Shown here: positions 55,100 to 63,545 of the stretch, in pieces
Position numbering within the stretch: the first letter of the stretch is position 1
Layout of the letters: each line of letters begins with the position of its first letter
Origin: Parvibaculaceae bacterium PLY_AMNH_Bact1
Lineage (GTDB): Bacteria > Pseudomonadota > Alphaproteobacteria > Parvibaculales > Parvibaculaceae
Reading direction: 5' to 3'
Assembly (NCBI GenBank): GCA_032881465.1
Contig: CP126168.1
Span: 3,225,501-3,289,500, forward strand
DNA: 64,000 nt
The notes under the pieces: model-generated
The model's database searches: none
The model's input: the letters and a program-made list of their open reading frames with translations, nothing else
What the model was told of the DNA's origin: nothing
Program-made: the position numbers and the translations under genes

Positions 55100-56128
55100 T
55101 TACGCGAAGAGTTTTTCGCAGCCGGTTCCCGCTAGAACCTCGTCGACAATCGCCCGGTCTGCATCCGCCAGCGCTGAGTGCTGTTCCCTCAGCCATTGCA
55201 GACACTTGCCCTGGTAGGCGAAAGGCTTCTGTACCCACCGCGCCCCGTCAATTTCTGTCTCAACTGTATCGGCACCTTCCATCAGCGCTTTAGCATTCGC
55301 GAGGAGTGCAGGAACGTAGTAGGCCCCCACTTCTTTGAAGAGATCTATCAGCGTTTGCGGGATCGCATCACGCTTGGTCCAGGCGTCCTCATCTGCATCA
55401 AGCCCACTCAGGTCATCGACCAAATCGACCCACGCATAGACTGCCGGGGCTTTGTCGAGTGTGAGCTGCATAGGCGTCGGGTCAAAGGTCGCAAGCTGGG
55501 TCAGCTGCCCATACATGCCGAAGTCACTACTGCTCGGCCGTGCTCCAAAGAGAAAGGAAGACGTTTCCAGGTGGGCCCGCATCACACCCAGATATCGCTC
55601 ATAGCTCGCCTCAATCACAGGCGCGGTTTCATTGCTCGACCCAACAACGTGGAGCCGCGAAATCTGACGGTCAGCGAAAATCTTGCCCAGCTTGAGCGCT
55701 TCTTCCTCCGCTTGGGGTTTCAGGGTCCACCGCGGCAGGATAGCTGCCGCTTTGTCGATGTCGGCCTGGAAGTGCCAACGGTAATGGAACATCGGTTTGG
55801 TGAGCCATTCATCCGCATAGTCTTCGAGGAGATAGTCAAGAAAAGCGATTGCTGGATCAGTTGGAATAACCGACCGACCCTCATACTCATTTTCAAAGCG
55901 TCGGATCAGCGGCGTGCTGTCGACAACAGCCTCCATGTCCCCCGCCGCATTCGGCAAAAAGAAGGTGGGAAGAAGTGCCACTTTTGGAACTGGCAATCCT
56001 TCAGGCATGCCGTCACGGCTCAAGAACAAACGGTACGGCAGATGGCGATAGCGCAGAACCGCAAGCATTTTGCGTGTGTAGGGGGACCCAGGCGCTCCCA
56101 TCAAAGTGAGCGGCGTCGAAACTGTCAT
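55100..56128 (-). CDS. Glutathione S-transferase family protein (two-domain, long)
   Basis: A 342-aa GST-like protein. The N-terminal thioredoxin-like domain has MGAPGSPYTRKMLAVLRYR and a later VDSTPLIRRFE for gamma-glutamyl binding. The C-terminal helical part is long (about 230 residues), with FGARPSSSDFGMYGQL as in GST C-domains. ATG 56128 has GGAGG 6 nt upstream; the frame extends upstream through the promoter region. First gene of the operon with a membrane protein, sulfatase and FGE. A motif at 56199-56218, 71 bp upstream, is repeated before the tandem DsbA-like gene at 60640. Confidence 0.85.
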   Translation of the reverse strand: MTVSTPLTLMGAPGSPYTRKMLAVLRYRHLPYRLFLSRDGMPEGLPVPKVALLPTFFLPNAAGDMEAVVDSTPLIRRFENEYEGRSVIPTDPAIAFLDYLLEDYADEWLTKPMFHYRWHFQADIDKAAAILPRWTLKPQAEEEALKLGKIFADRQISRLHVVGSSNETAPVIEASYERYLGVMRAHLETSSFLFGARPSSSDFGMYGQLTQLATFDPTPMQLTLDKAPAVYAWVDLVDDLSGLDADEDAWTKRDAIPQTLIDLFKEVGAYYVPALLANAKALMEGADTVETEIDGARWVQKPFAYQGKCLQWLREQHSALADADRAIVDEVLAGTGCEKLFA

Positions 56129-56198
56129 GTAAACCTCCCATGCGGACGGAGCCAGGCAAAGCCGGTCAGTCATCGTTTTGTTGCTACCAGCGTAGAAG

Positions 56199-56218
56199 TT
56201 GGCATTATTAGTGTCAAT
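56199..56218. promoter_or_regulatory. Shared operator candidate B, site 1
   Basis: TTGGCATTATTAGTGTCAAT. Its first 19 bases are a spaced pseudo-palindrome (TTGnCAnTAnTAnTGnCAA). It differs at one base from 60593-60611 over the 19 bases starting TGGC. It lies between a terminator and the GST-sulfatase operon. Confidence 0.65.
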
Positions 56219-56233
56219 TCTTTGTTTGCCCAC

Positions 56234-56260
56234 AAAAAAGCCCGCAGAAGAGCGGGCTTT
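56234..56260 (-). terminator. Intrinsic terminator after the SnoaL-like gene
   Basis: On the minus strand AAAGCCCGCT, a short loop, GCGGGCTTTTTT. It separates the monooxygenase-SnoaL transcript from the sulfatase operon. Confidence 0.88.
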
Positions 56261-56283
56261 CTCGAATGATCGGGCAAAAACGT

Positions 56284-56718
56284 TCAGGCAGCTTTCATTT
56301 TCTCCAGCATCGCGCCCATCGCAGCATGGACCGCATTGACGGCCTGCAGGGGCCGGATCATGACCTTGAACTCAATGATTTTGCCTTCGTCATTGCAGGT
56401 GATGATGTCGACACCATTCACATACTTGCCATCCATCTCGGTCTCAAACTCAAGCATGGCGTGGTTTCCAGCGAGAATCTCCTTGGTGTATTTGAACTTG
56501 CCGGAGTTCTCAGCAGGCTTGTCTTCACCAGGCGTTCCTTGACCACCCAGCGTTCCACCTGCAGCGCGTAGATAGGCCAGCGTCAGATCTTTGCCAACCT
56601 GCGGCTTGAAAACGATTGGCGAGATAAAGACGCATTCGTCAGCAATCAGCGCTTCAAGGCCTCCCGGCTTCTTCCCGATAATATATTCGTGCCAGTCGGC
56701 GATGCATTTCTCGATCAT
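56284..56718 (-). CDS. SnoaL/NTF2-like protein
   Basis: A protein of 144 aa with the cone-shaped NTF2 fold pattern: DWHEYIIGKKPGGLEALIAD, VFISPIVFKPQVGKDLTLAY and a late EGKIIEFKVMIRPLQAV. Such proteins include ketosteroid isomerase, dehydratases and small hydrolases; no catalytic set is certain here. AAGGGA precedes the ATG. It lies 113 bp after the flavin monooxygenase gene and is followed by a terminator, so the two probably share a transcript. Confidence 0.8.
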   Translation of the reverse strand: MIEKCIADWHEYIIGKKPGGLEALIADECVFISPIVFKPQVGKDLTLAYLRAAGGTLGGQGTPGEDKPAENSGKFKYTKEILAGNHAMLEFETEMDGKYVNGVDIITCNDEGKIIEFKVMIRPLQAVNAVHAAMGAMLEKMKAA

Positions 56719-56831
56719 GACAAAGGTCCCTTCTCAGCAGATCATTTGGTTCTGTGCAGGCACCCTACACCATCACAAGATCCAATCACGCACCGCCGTC
56801 TGAGCAAAAATGAACAGGCGGATGCGCCCCA

Positions 56832-58364
56832 TCAATTGAAGTTCGACATCAATTTGTTGACCTGATCGGACAATGTGCATTTGTCATTTACCAGACCAAA
56901 AATGTAGCGATCCGGCCGCACGATGACTGCCTTGTGCAGTGCCAGATGCAAATCCATCTGAGATGTGAGCCGCGCGTCTTGGTCCAGGACAATGAGCTTC
57001 GCACCGATCCGATCCAGAAAGTCCTTCTGACCTTCGGAGAGTTCAGACGATAGATCCTCAGTTGAGACAATGAAAAAGGCGCCGGCCACATGCCGGTCCA
57101 ACAGTGCCGGGTCGGCCCCGTCTATTTTGACCATCGCCTGTGGCGCCTGATAGCCCGTCAATCCGTCTGTCGGATCTTCTTCTGACAGAGCAAGTACTCC
57201 ACCATGCAAATGAGGAAGGCCGCGCGAACCGCCATACATCGCATCATAGGACTCCGGCCAGTTTCCAGTGACTTGTGCTTCTGCACATGCATCAATCAGC
57301 TTTCCGGTCTCTACCGCATGATCAACAAGATCATGGGCATGCGGACCACGCTCACGTTGATAGGTTTCAAGAAGCGCTTCTGAAGCAAGTCCACGCTTCA
57401 CCATGTCGAGCTTCCAAGCAAGATTGGCAGCGTCACGAACGCCTGCAACCATCCCCTCACCAAGGAAAGGCGGCGTCTGATGCGCCGCATCTCCGGCAAG
57501 GAAGATGCGGCGGTCGCGCCACTGATCCGCATGGGCTGCATGGAATTGGTATCCAGCTGAGCGTTCAATGTCCGCATCTTCTGGACCCACCCACGGAGCA
57601 AGCATTTTCCAGACATTTTCTTCCTTGGCCATTTCCACTTTGTCTTCGCCAGGAAGAAGTTGAAACTCCCATCGCCGCTTCAGCCCAACGTTCGGCACAT
57701 AGGTCGCGCGACGCTTGGGATCACAGATTTGTTGGGTGATTGGCCCAAGGCTTGGGATCTCCCGCTTGAGATCAACATCGACAACAACCCAGTCACAATC
57801 ATACCCAAGAGACTGAAAAGAAAAGCCCAGCGCCTTGCGGACAGGACTTGCCGCCCCATCGGCGGCGATCAAGTAATCCGCCTCTAGCGTAAAGCTCTCT
57901 CCACCACCCACAGGCGTGACATCGACACTTACACCGTCATCTGTTTGCTGTGGGACCGCTGCCTCATGCGAGATCAAAACAGTGACATTCGCCCGTGCTT
58001 CAATATTGTCACGCAATGTGCGCTCCAGTTGCGGCTGGTAAAACATCTTACTGTGCGCCCACCCTGATGGGTCCACATAGTCTTCTTGTAGATCAATTCC
58101 CTGGATGCGCTTACCCGTCGCATCTACAAATTCAGCACCCAGCGCCCGCTCGGAATCCGCATCGACCTGGTCCCCGATCCCTAACTCATCAAAGACGCGC
58201 ATCGTTTCGCCATCAAGACGAACCGCTCTGGGAAGAGGATAGATGTCCGGTAAACGGTCAATAACAGCGACACTCCATCCGCGACAGGCCAGCAAGCCCG
58301 CCATTGTTGCCCCAACGGGGCCATACCCAATGATGACGGCGTCAAAACGCTCGGAGTTACCCAC
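56832..58364 (-). CDS. FAD-dependent aromatic monooxygenase (MhpA-like)
   Basis: A group A flavin hydroxylase of 510 aa. The FAD fold is AVIIGYGPVGATMAGLLACR near residue 10. The second FAD motif is RIFLAGDAAHQTPPFLGEG near 285, and a DG motif (AADGAASPVRKAL) lies between. It resembles 3-(3-hydroxyphenyl)propionate hydroxylase MhpA, which makes catechols for ring cleavage. GTG 58364 is preferred, 8 nt after AAGGAG; the TTG at 58370 is too near. It is divergent from a TetR gene, and the palindrome at 58415-58427 between them recurs before the FAH/VOC dioxygenase operon. Confidence 0.9.
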   Translation of the reverse strand: MGNSERFDAVIIGYGPVGATMAGLLACRGWSVAVIDRLPDIYPLPRAVRLDGETMRVFDELGIGDQVDADSERALGAEFVDATGKRIQGIDLQEDYVDPSGWAHSKMFYQPQLERTLRDNIEARANVTVLISHEAAVPQQTDDGVSVDVTPVGGGESFTLEADYLIAADGAASPVRKALGFSFQSLGYDCDWVVVDVDLKREIPSLGPITQQICDPKRRATYVPNVGLKRRWEFQLLPGEDKVEMAKEENVWKMLAPWVGPEDADIERSAGYQFHAAHADQWRDRRIFLAGDAAHQTPPFLGEGMVAGVRDAANLAWKLDMVKRGLASEALLETYQRERGPHAHDLVDHAVETGKLIDACAEAQVTGNWPESYDAMYGGSRGLPHLHGGVLALSEEDPTDGLTGYQAPQAMVKIDGADPALLDRHVAGAFFIVSTEDLSSELSEGQKDFLDRIGAKLIVLDQDARLTSQMDLHLALHKAVIVRPDRYIFGLVNDKCTLSDQVNKLMSNFN

Positions 58365-58413
58365 TTTCAATTCTCCTTTTGATCCAGGTATCCATCTTGA
58401 TTTACCGACTTAC

Positions 58414-58436
58414 AATGATAATATCATCAGAAATGA
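58414..58436. promoter_or_regulatory. Shared TetR-type operator candidate, site 2
   Basis: ATGATAATATCAT, then CAGAAATGA. It is a perfect palindrome about a central base and agrees with 16336-16358 at 21 of 23 positions. It lies 50 bp before the monooxygenase and 60 bp before the TetR gene. Confidence 0.7.
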
Positions 58437-58495
58437 CGAAAGTCACATTTAGGTAGTTTGAAAATCAGTACAAATTGACCAAGACGGAGACCGCG

Positions 58496-59140
58496 ATGGA
58501 CTTCCTGGAAATCGAACAGCCACCGATCAGCCGCGTAGAGCGCAAGCGTATGCGCGCGCGCGCGCGTATTCTGGAAGCGGCGGAAGAACTCATGCGGGCG
58601 AAAGGCTTTGATCCGGTCAAAATCCAGGACATCACAGATGTCGCTGACATTGGTCACGGCACCTTCTATACCCACTTCAAAACCAAGATGGACGTGCTGG
58701 TTCCGATTGTGCGCACAAAGGCACGACGGGTGACAGAACGGCTTGATGATCTGACCCGGGACATGACAGACCCGGCCGACGTTGTTTCAGTCAGCGTCAG
58801 GCACATGCTGACAGAGATCTCTAAAGATCCTCTATGGTCCTGGTTCCTCTATAAGTCCGACCTTCCGATGGACCAAATCCGAGAAGCAAGCGGTGATAGC
58901 GCAAAGCGCGATATTCAAAATGGTATCGAAGCAGGCCGGTTTATTGGTCACGACGAAGAAACACTCGAGCCGTTCTTGCTCGGCGCCCTCGTCGGCGTCA
59001 TTCGCGACAAGTTTGAAACAGGTCTAGACCAATCCATCATCGAGAATTGTGCTTACATTCTGCTTTTAATCCTTGGCATAGAAAAAGAAGAAGCGCGCAA
59101 ACTGTCTTGCGCGCGCCTGCCACCGTTACCACCAGAGTAA
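58496..59140 (+). CDS. TetR family transcriptional regulator
   Basis: A protein of 214 aa with the N-terminal DNA-binding domain at about residues 15-65 (RARARILEAAEELMRAKGF, then DIGHGTFYTHFKTKMDVL) and a helical ligand domain. ATG 58496 has GGAG upstream; a TTG at 58475 is the start of the longer frame but has no ribosome site. It is divergent from the aromatic monooxygenase gene. It is the natural candidate to bind the palindrome between them and its copy at 16.3 kb. It is convergent with the P450 gene, 6 bp apart. Confidence 0.9.
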   Translation: MDFLEIEQPPISRVERKRMRARARILEAAEELMRAKGFDPVKIQDITDVADIGHGTFYTHFKTKMDVLVPIVRTKARRVTERLDDLTRDMTDPADVVSVSVRHMLTEISKDPLWSWFLYKSDLPMDQIREASGDSAKRDIQNGIEAGRFIGHDEETLEPFLLGALVGVIRDKFETGLDQSIIENCAYILLLILGIEKEEARKLSCARLPPLPPE

Positions 59141-59146
59141 AACAGT

Positions 59147-60403
59147 TCAGCCTTTGATCTGTACGGGCAGTTTTTCAAAGCCCTTCACGAAACTCGACAG
59201 AACGCGCTCAGGTTCACCGACGACTTCGATCTTCTCAAAGCGCTTCATGATTTCTTCCCAGAGCACTCGCAACTGCATCTCCGCCAGGCGATTGCCAACA
59301 CAGCGGTGAATGCCGAAACCAAATGACAAGTGTTGACGCGGCCGCTCGCGGTCGATGATGAACTGATTGGGGTTTTCAATCACATCCCCATCCCGGTTGC
59401 CCGAAACGTACCACATGATGACCTTATCGCCCTTCTTGATCTGCTTGCCGCCAAGCTCCGTGTCTTCAAGAGCCGTGCGGCGCATATGCGCCAAAGGCGT
59501 TTGCCAACGAATAATCTCAGGCACCATCGTTTCGATCAAACTGTGATCTGCGCGGAGCTTGTCATATTGCTCCGGATGTTCGTTCAACGCGAGCAAACCT
59601 CCTGTGATGGAATTCCGTGTCGTGTCATTCCCGCCAACAATCAATAGAATGACGTTACCCAGATATTCCATCGGTTTCATATTTCGTGTCGCTTCACCAT
59701 GCGCCAACATCGAAATAAGATCACCTTTGGGCTCTGGGTCGTTAACCCGTTCGTTCCAAAGCCGCGTGAAATATTCCCCACATTCCAGCAGGATCTCATT
59801 GCGTTCCTCCAGCGAGGAAATCAGAGGTCCGTTCACATCCGCTGTCGTTATATCCGACCAGTACGTAAGCAAACGTCGCTCTTCCCAGGGAAAGTCGAAC
59901 AGCGTAGCAAGCATTTGCGTCGTAAGCTCAATGGAGACACGGTCGACCCAATCAAATGTCTCATTGATCGGCAATCCATCAAGGATCTTACCCACCCGTT
60001 CCCGGATCACGCCTTCTAGAATCGCCAAATTGTTAGGTGCAACAATCGGACTTACTGTTTTGCGCTGCTCATCATGTTTGGGCTGATCCATCGCAATAAA
60101 ACTGGGCAGGCGAAAAGCTTCCATTGGATCCCGAATGGTGATCCCGCCAAGACTTGAGTCCGATGAGTAAATCCCGTGGCTCGTATCCACTTTCATGATG
60201 TCCTTATATTTGGTCACCGACCAATAAGGTCCGAACTCGCTCTCCGCACAAAAATGCACCGGATCTTCATTTCGCAAGCGCTCGAAGTAGGGCCAGATCG
60301 CATTCTCTTTAAAGAGACGCGGTTGGCCGACATCGATTTTATCAAGTGGAATTGAATAGGCGTCTTCCGACGCGGCATCCAGGCTGACAGCAGCTTCGCT
60401 CAT
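59147..60403 (-). CDS. Cytochrome P450, CYP153-like alkane/fatty-acid hydroxylase
   Basis: A 418-aa bacterial P450. The heme loop is HLSFGFGIHRCVGNRLAEMQ with Cys368. The I-helix oxygen-activation motif is IVGGNDTTRNSITGG. ExxR and PERF-like elements are present. The heme-loop wording and the C-terminal VVGEPERVLSSFVKGFEKLP closely resemble CYP153 enzymes, which hydroxylate terminal methyl groups of alkanes and fatty acids. That subfamily call is from memory. No ferredoxin or ferredoxin reductase gene is nearby. ATG 60403 has GGAGGAG upstream. Confidence 0.9.
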   Translation of the reverse strand: MSEAAVSLDAASEDAYSIPLDKIDVGQPRLFKENAIWPYFERLRNEDPVHFCAESEFGPYWSVTKYKDIMKVDTSHGIYSSDSSLGGITIRDPMEAFRLPSFIAMDQPKHDEQRKTVSPIVAPNNLAILEGVIRERVGKILDGLPINETFDWVDRVSIELTTQMLATLFDFPWEERRLLTYWSDITTADVNGPLISSLEERNEILLECGEYFTRLWNERVNDPEPKGDLISMLAHGEATRNMKPMEYLGNVILLIVGGNDTTRNSITGGLLALNEHPEQYDKLRADHSLIETMVPEIIRWQTPLAHMRRTALEDTELGGKQIKKGDKVIMWYVSGNRDGDVIENPNQFIIDRERPRQHLSFGFGIHRCVGNRLAEMQLRVLWEEIMKRFEKIEVVGEPERVLSSFVKGFEKLPVQIKG

Positions 60404-60446
60404 CGTTTGGCTCCTCCATCCAGAGGTGCGCACTGCGCAGCACTCC

Positions 60447-60482
60447 GGGACCAGTCAACTGGTCCCGCTCAGCTGGGCCCAG
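60447..60482. promoter_or_regulatory. Palindromes upstream of the P450 gene
   Basis: GGGACCAGTCAACTGGTCCC (60447-60466) has perfect 9-nt arms around CA. CTGGGCCCAG (60473-60482) is a second palindrome sharing the CCAGTCAA flank. They lie 44 bp from the P450 start, where a repressor or activator could bind. Confidence 0.5.
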
Positions 60483-60591
60483 TCAAATTGCGAATTACAC
60501 ATCCTAACAACGTAAAACACTTTGCGCAGCGATCAAATTTTACCATCGCCTGAACGATTTCGAACGCCAGCTGTTTGTCACCACTGGACTA

Positions 60592-60611
60592 ATGGCATTA
60601 TGAGTGTCAAT
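60592..60611. promoter_or_regulatory. Shared operator candidate B, site 2
   Basis: ATGGCATTATGAGTGTCAAT, one mismatch over 19 bases to the site before the GST-sulfatase operon. It lies 28 bp before the tandem DsbA-like gene. Confidence 0.65.
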
Positions 60612-60639
60612 AATCGCGTCACTTGCAGGGAGATGCTGA

Positions 60640-62022
60640 ATGTTGGAACCGACCAAAAAAGACAATCCAAACCCTTCTTTGACTGTAGATCCGCCGAGGC
60701 CCGTTCGGTTACTCATGTCATTCATACTGAACAGGATGATGGATCCAGTCCGTCTACAGAAAAAGCGGGATGCCGCGGAAGCTGAGCGCCAAAAGGCTGG
60801 TGCGCCACACCGCGTGGAATATTTCCACCAGCTTGACGATCCCTACAGTCATCTGAGCGCACAGAAACTTGCAGACTTGAGCGCGGCCTACGACATTGAA
60901 ATCATACCGCGCCTCATTAATGCGACCGGTGGGAAAAACCAGCCCTACCCGGAAGATCTGGCCGAATATGCACGACGCGATGCCGCCGCTGTCGCACCCC
61001 ATTATAATGTCGCCTTCCCCGGCAATGCGGGCACACTGCCACGCGACACTGATCGCTTATTGGCCGCTCGAATATTAGCCGCAGCAAGCCCAACCGAATT
61101 TGTCGACCAGGTTGCACCCGTCAGTGACCTACTTTGGGTGGGCGATCACGCCGCACTCCAAGCACTGTCAGACGAGCTGGGAGCAGTGAGCGAGAAAGAA
61201 GCCCTAAACCGCCTCGCACAAGATTCTGACATGCTCCAAAAGGAAGGCCACTATTCCGGCGGCACTTTTCGATATGCGGGCGAATGGTTCTGGGGCATTG
61301 ACCGTCTCCACCATCTGGAGGCGCGTCTAAAGGAACGCGGCGCACATAAGGACGGCGCCCACCCGATCGCTCCCCGCCCGCCGGTTGATTGGGGCACGAC
61401 CAAAGACACGGGCACCATCACCCTGGAGGTCTTCCCCTCTCTGCGTTCCCCCTATACAGCCATCATCTTCGACAAGGCCTGTGAGCTAGCAGATGAGAGC
61501 GGTGTAAAGCTCGTTGTCCGTCCCGTGCTGCCAATGGTCATGCGCGGCGTTCCGGGAACACAGAACAAGGGCCGCTACATATTCAGCGACACCAAGCGAG
61601 AAGCCGATGCCATGGGTGTCGGGTATGGACCCGTTTATGACCCCATTGGAGAACCTGTCCGAAGGGCTTACTCCCTCTTTCCCTGGGCAACGTCTCAGGG
61701 CAAAGGCAGTGAATTGCTCAGCGCCTTTCTCGATGCCGCTTTCAGAAAAGCCGTTCGTATTGATACCGATCGAGGCATGAAGAAAGTCGTCGAAGCGGCC
61801 GGTCTCTCGTGGAGAGAGGCAAAGCCACACCTGGGCACCGATAATTGGAAGGCAGAAGTCGCTGAAAACCAGCGCATTATGTCGGAAGACATGCACCTCT
61901 GGGGTGTACCAAGTTTCAGGGTTTCCGGGCCGGGGTCGGAGCCAGACTTCACAGCCTGGGGTCAGGATCGTTTGTGGCTGGTTGCAGCAGAGATAAAAAA
62001 ACGGATCGCTGAAAACAGCTAA
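60640..62022 (+). CDS. Tandem DsbA/2-hydroxychromene-2-carboxylate isomerase-like protein
   Basis: A protein of 460 aa containing two GST-kappa/DsbA-like thioredoxin domains, each opened by a PY[S/T] motif: DDPYSHLSAQKL near residue 66 and PSLRSPYTAIIF near 260. The second ends with the cis-Pro loop GVPSFRVSGPG. No CxxC is present, so it is not a disulfide oxidase; the isomerase or GST-kappa branch is likelier. Normal family length is about 200-220 aa, so this is an internal duplication or fusion. GGGAG lies 8 nt before the ATG. It is divergent from the P450 gene and carries the shared operator motif. Confidence 0.82.
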   Translation: MLEPTKKDNPNPSLTVDPPRPVRLLMSFILNRMMDPVRLQKKRDAAEAERQKAGAPHRVEYFHQLDDPYSHLSAQKLADLSAAYDIEIIPRLINATGGKNQPYPEDLAEYARRDAAAVAPHYNVAFPGNAGTLPRDTDRLLAARILAAASPTEFVDQVAPVSDLLWVGDHAALQALSDELGAVSEKEALNRLAQDSDMLQKEGHYSGGTFRYAGEWFWGIDRLHHLEARLKERGAHKDGAHPIAPRPPVDWGTTKDTGTITLEVFPSLRSPYTAIIFDKACELADESGVKLVVRPVLPMVMRGVPGTQNKGRYIFSDTKREADAMGVGYGPVYDPIGEPVRRAYSLFPWATSQGKGSELLSAFLDAAFRKAVRIDTDRGMKKVVEAAGLSWREAKPHLGTDNWKAEVAENQRIMSEDMHLWGVPSFRVSGPGSEPDFTAWGQDRLWLVAAEIKKRIAENS

Positions 62023-62111
62023 CGTCCCAACACACACGCGCCCAGCCTAAATCTCTCCTTGTGCTTGTCGTCCACTCACCTTAAGTGACCAGACTGGGCT
62101 AGGGGACACGC

Positions 62112-63545
62112 GTGAGCGACAAAGACAACAAAAACAAAAATCGCTTAGCGAAGGAGGAGAAGCCAGAGCTCGCCTCACCTCTCCTCGACCTGCGCGAACG
62201 CAGTCCAAGCGCGCTCGCGCCGCCGCCCCAATCACTCGGCATATGGGAACTGGCCTGGCCAACCATTGTCGCATCCGCGCTCCAGACCATGGTGCGCTGG
62301 GCAGACTTCATGATGGTGGGCGATCTTGGCGTCGAAGCTGTTGCGGGCGTAGGCGCCGCGGGACAGATCTATTGGATGATCCAGACGCTGGTGATGGCCT
62401 TGTCCACTGGCCTTGTCGCCATTCTCGCCCGCGCGATTGGAGGGGGTAACCGCCAGGAAGCCGATCAGGCACTGCGTCAATCCATCATTATGGGCATTGT
62501 CTTTGGCCTGGTCTCCTGGTTCATCGTCCTGCCAATTCTTGAACCCATGATCGGCATTATGGGGGTCACAGACGGCGTCATCGCGTATGGCAGCGACTAT
62601 CTGTTCTGGCTCTTGGTTGGCAATGTCCCCTTCGTTCTGGGTTTCATGTTCGCAGCTGCTCTCCGCGCCGCAGGCGATGCGCGTATGCCGCTCTACATCG
62701 GCATCCTTGCCAACCTGCTGAACCTGTTCCTGAATTGGGTACTGATCTACGGCAATCTGGGAGCACCAGCCCTGGGCGTCGCGGGGGCTGGCATGGCATC
62801 CGCCATCGCCATGTTCGTACAACTCGCTGTCTATTGGGTCATGTGGGCCCGCGGTTTTCTGATCCTGAAACCGCTGCTCAAAGGCTTTCGTTTTGATTGG
62901 GGCATGAGCCGCCGCATTCTGCACATCGGCTATCCGGCCTCCATCGAAGGCATGGTGTTTCAAATCGGCATCCTGGCTTTCATGGCGCTCATGAGCGTCT
63001 ACGGAACGGCCGAATTCACCGCCTATCAGATCGGCGTGCAGATCCTTTCCATCTCCTTCCTACCAGGCAATGGGTTCTCGATTGCCGCTGCCACACTTGT
63101 CGGGCAGCACCTGGGTGCAAATGACCCGGACGCCGCCATGCGCTCCGGCTGGCGGTCTCTGGGCATGTCGATGCTCTTTATGGGCGCACTGGGTGCCGCA
63201 TTGATTGCCATGGCCCCCATGTTGGCAGGCTGGTTTATTGACGACGAGGAGGTTATCGCTCTCACTGTCGACTTCATCTGGATATTGGGGATCGCCCAAC
63301 CATTGATGGCCATCGAATTCGTGATTGCAGGCGCATTGCGCGGAGCAGGCGATACACGCTTCCCACTCTTCGCCATTTTCACTGGCCTGTTCGTGTTTCG
63401 CGTATTCCCGGCAATGCTGATCGCGCTTTATTGGGAAGGCTCGATCCAACTGGTCTGGTCCGCGCTGCTGCTGGACTATCTGGTCAAAGGCATCTTGCTG
63501 GCCGAAAGGTTCCGCCGCGGCCATTGGCAAACCATCAAGGTCTAA
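62112..63545 (+). CDS. MATE family efflux transporter
   Basis: An inner-membrane exporter of 477 aa with twelve predicted helices in two pseudo-symmetric halves. Each half contains a related segment (AAALRAAGDARMPLYIGI and GALRGAGDTRFPLFAIF), a standard MATE mark. The N-terminal 45 residues are a charged cytoplasmic extension. The start is GTG 62112 and lacks a strong ribosome site. It moves cationic drugs or metabolites against Na+ or H+. It is 89 bp after the DsbA-like gene. Confidence 0.92.
   Translation: MSDKDNKNKNRLAKEEKPELASPLLDLRERSPSALAPPPQSLGIWELAWPTIVASALQTMVRWADFMMVGDLGVEAVAGVGAAGQIYWMIQTLVMALSTGLVAILARAIGGGNRQEADQALRQSIIMGIVFGLVSWFIVLPILEPMIGIMGVTDGVIAYGSDYLFWLLVGNVPFVLGFMFAAALRAAGDARMPLYIGILANLLNLFLNWVLIYGNLGAPALGVAGAGMASAIAMFVQLAVYWVMWARGFLILKPLLKGFRFDWGMSRRILHIGYPASIEGMVFQIGILAFMALMSVYGTAEFTAYQIGVQILSISFLPGNGFSIAAATLVGQHLGANDPDAAMRSGWRSLGMSMLFMGALGAALIAMAPMLAGWFIDDEEVIALTVDFIWILGIAQPLMAIEFVIAGALRGAGDTRFPLFAIFTGLFVFRVFPAMLIALYWEGSIQLVWSALLLDYLVKGILLAERFRRGHWQTIKV

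Noticed and set aside
55178-56269. A 363-residue plus-strand frame
   Set aside because: It is a shadow of the GST-like gene, has no ribosome site, and is rich in Arg, His and Cys without family resemblance.
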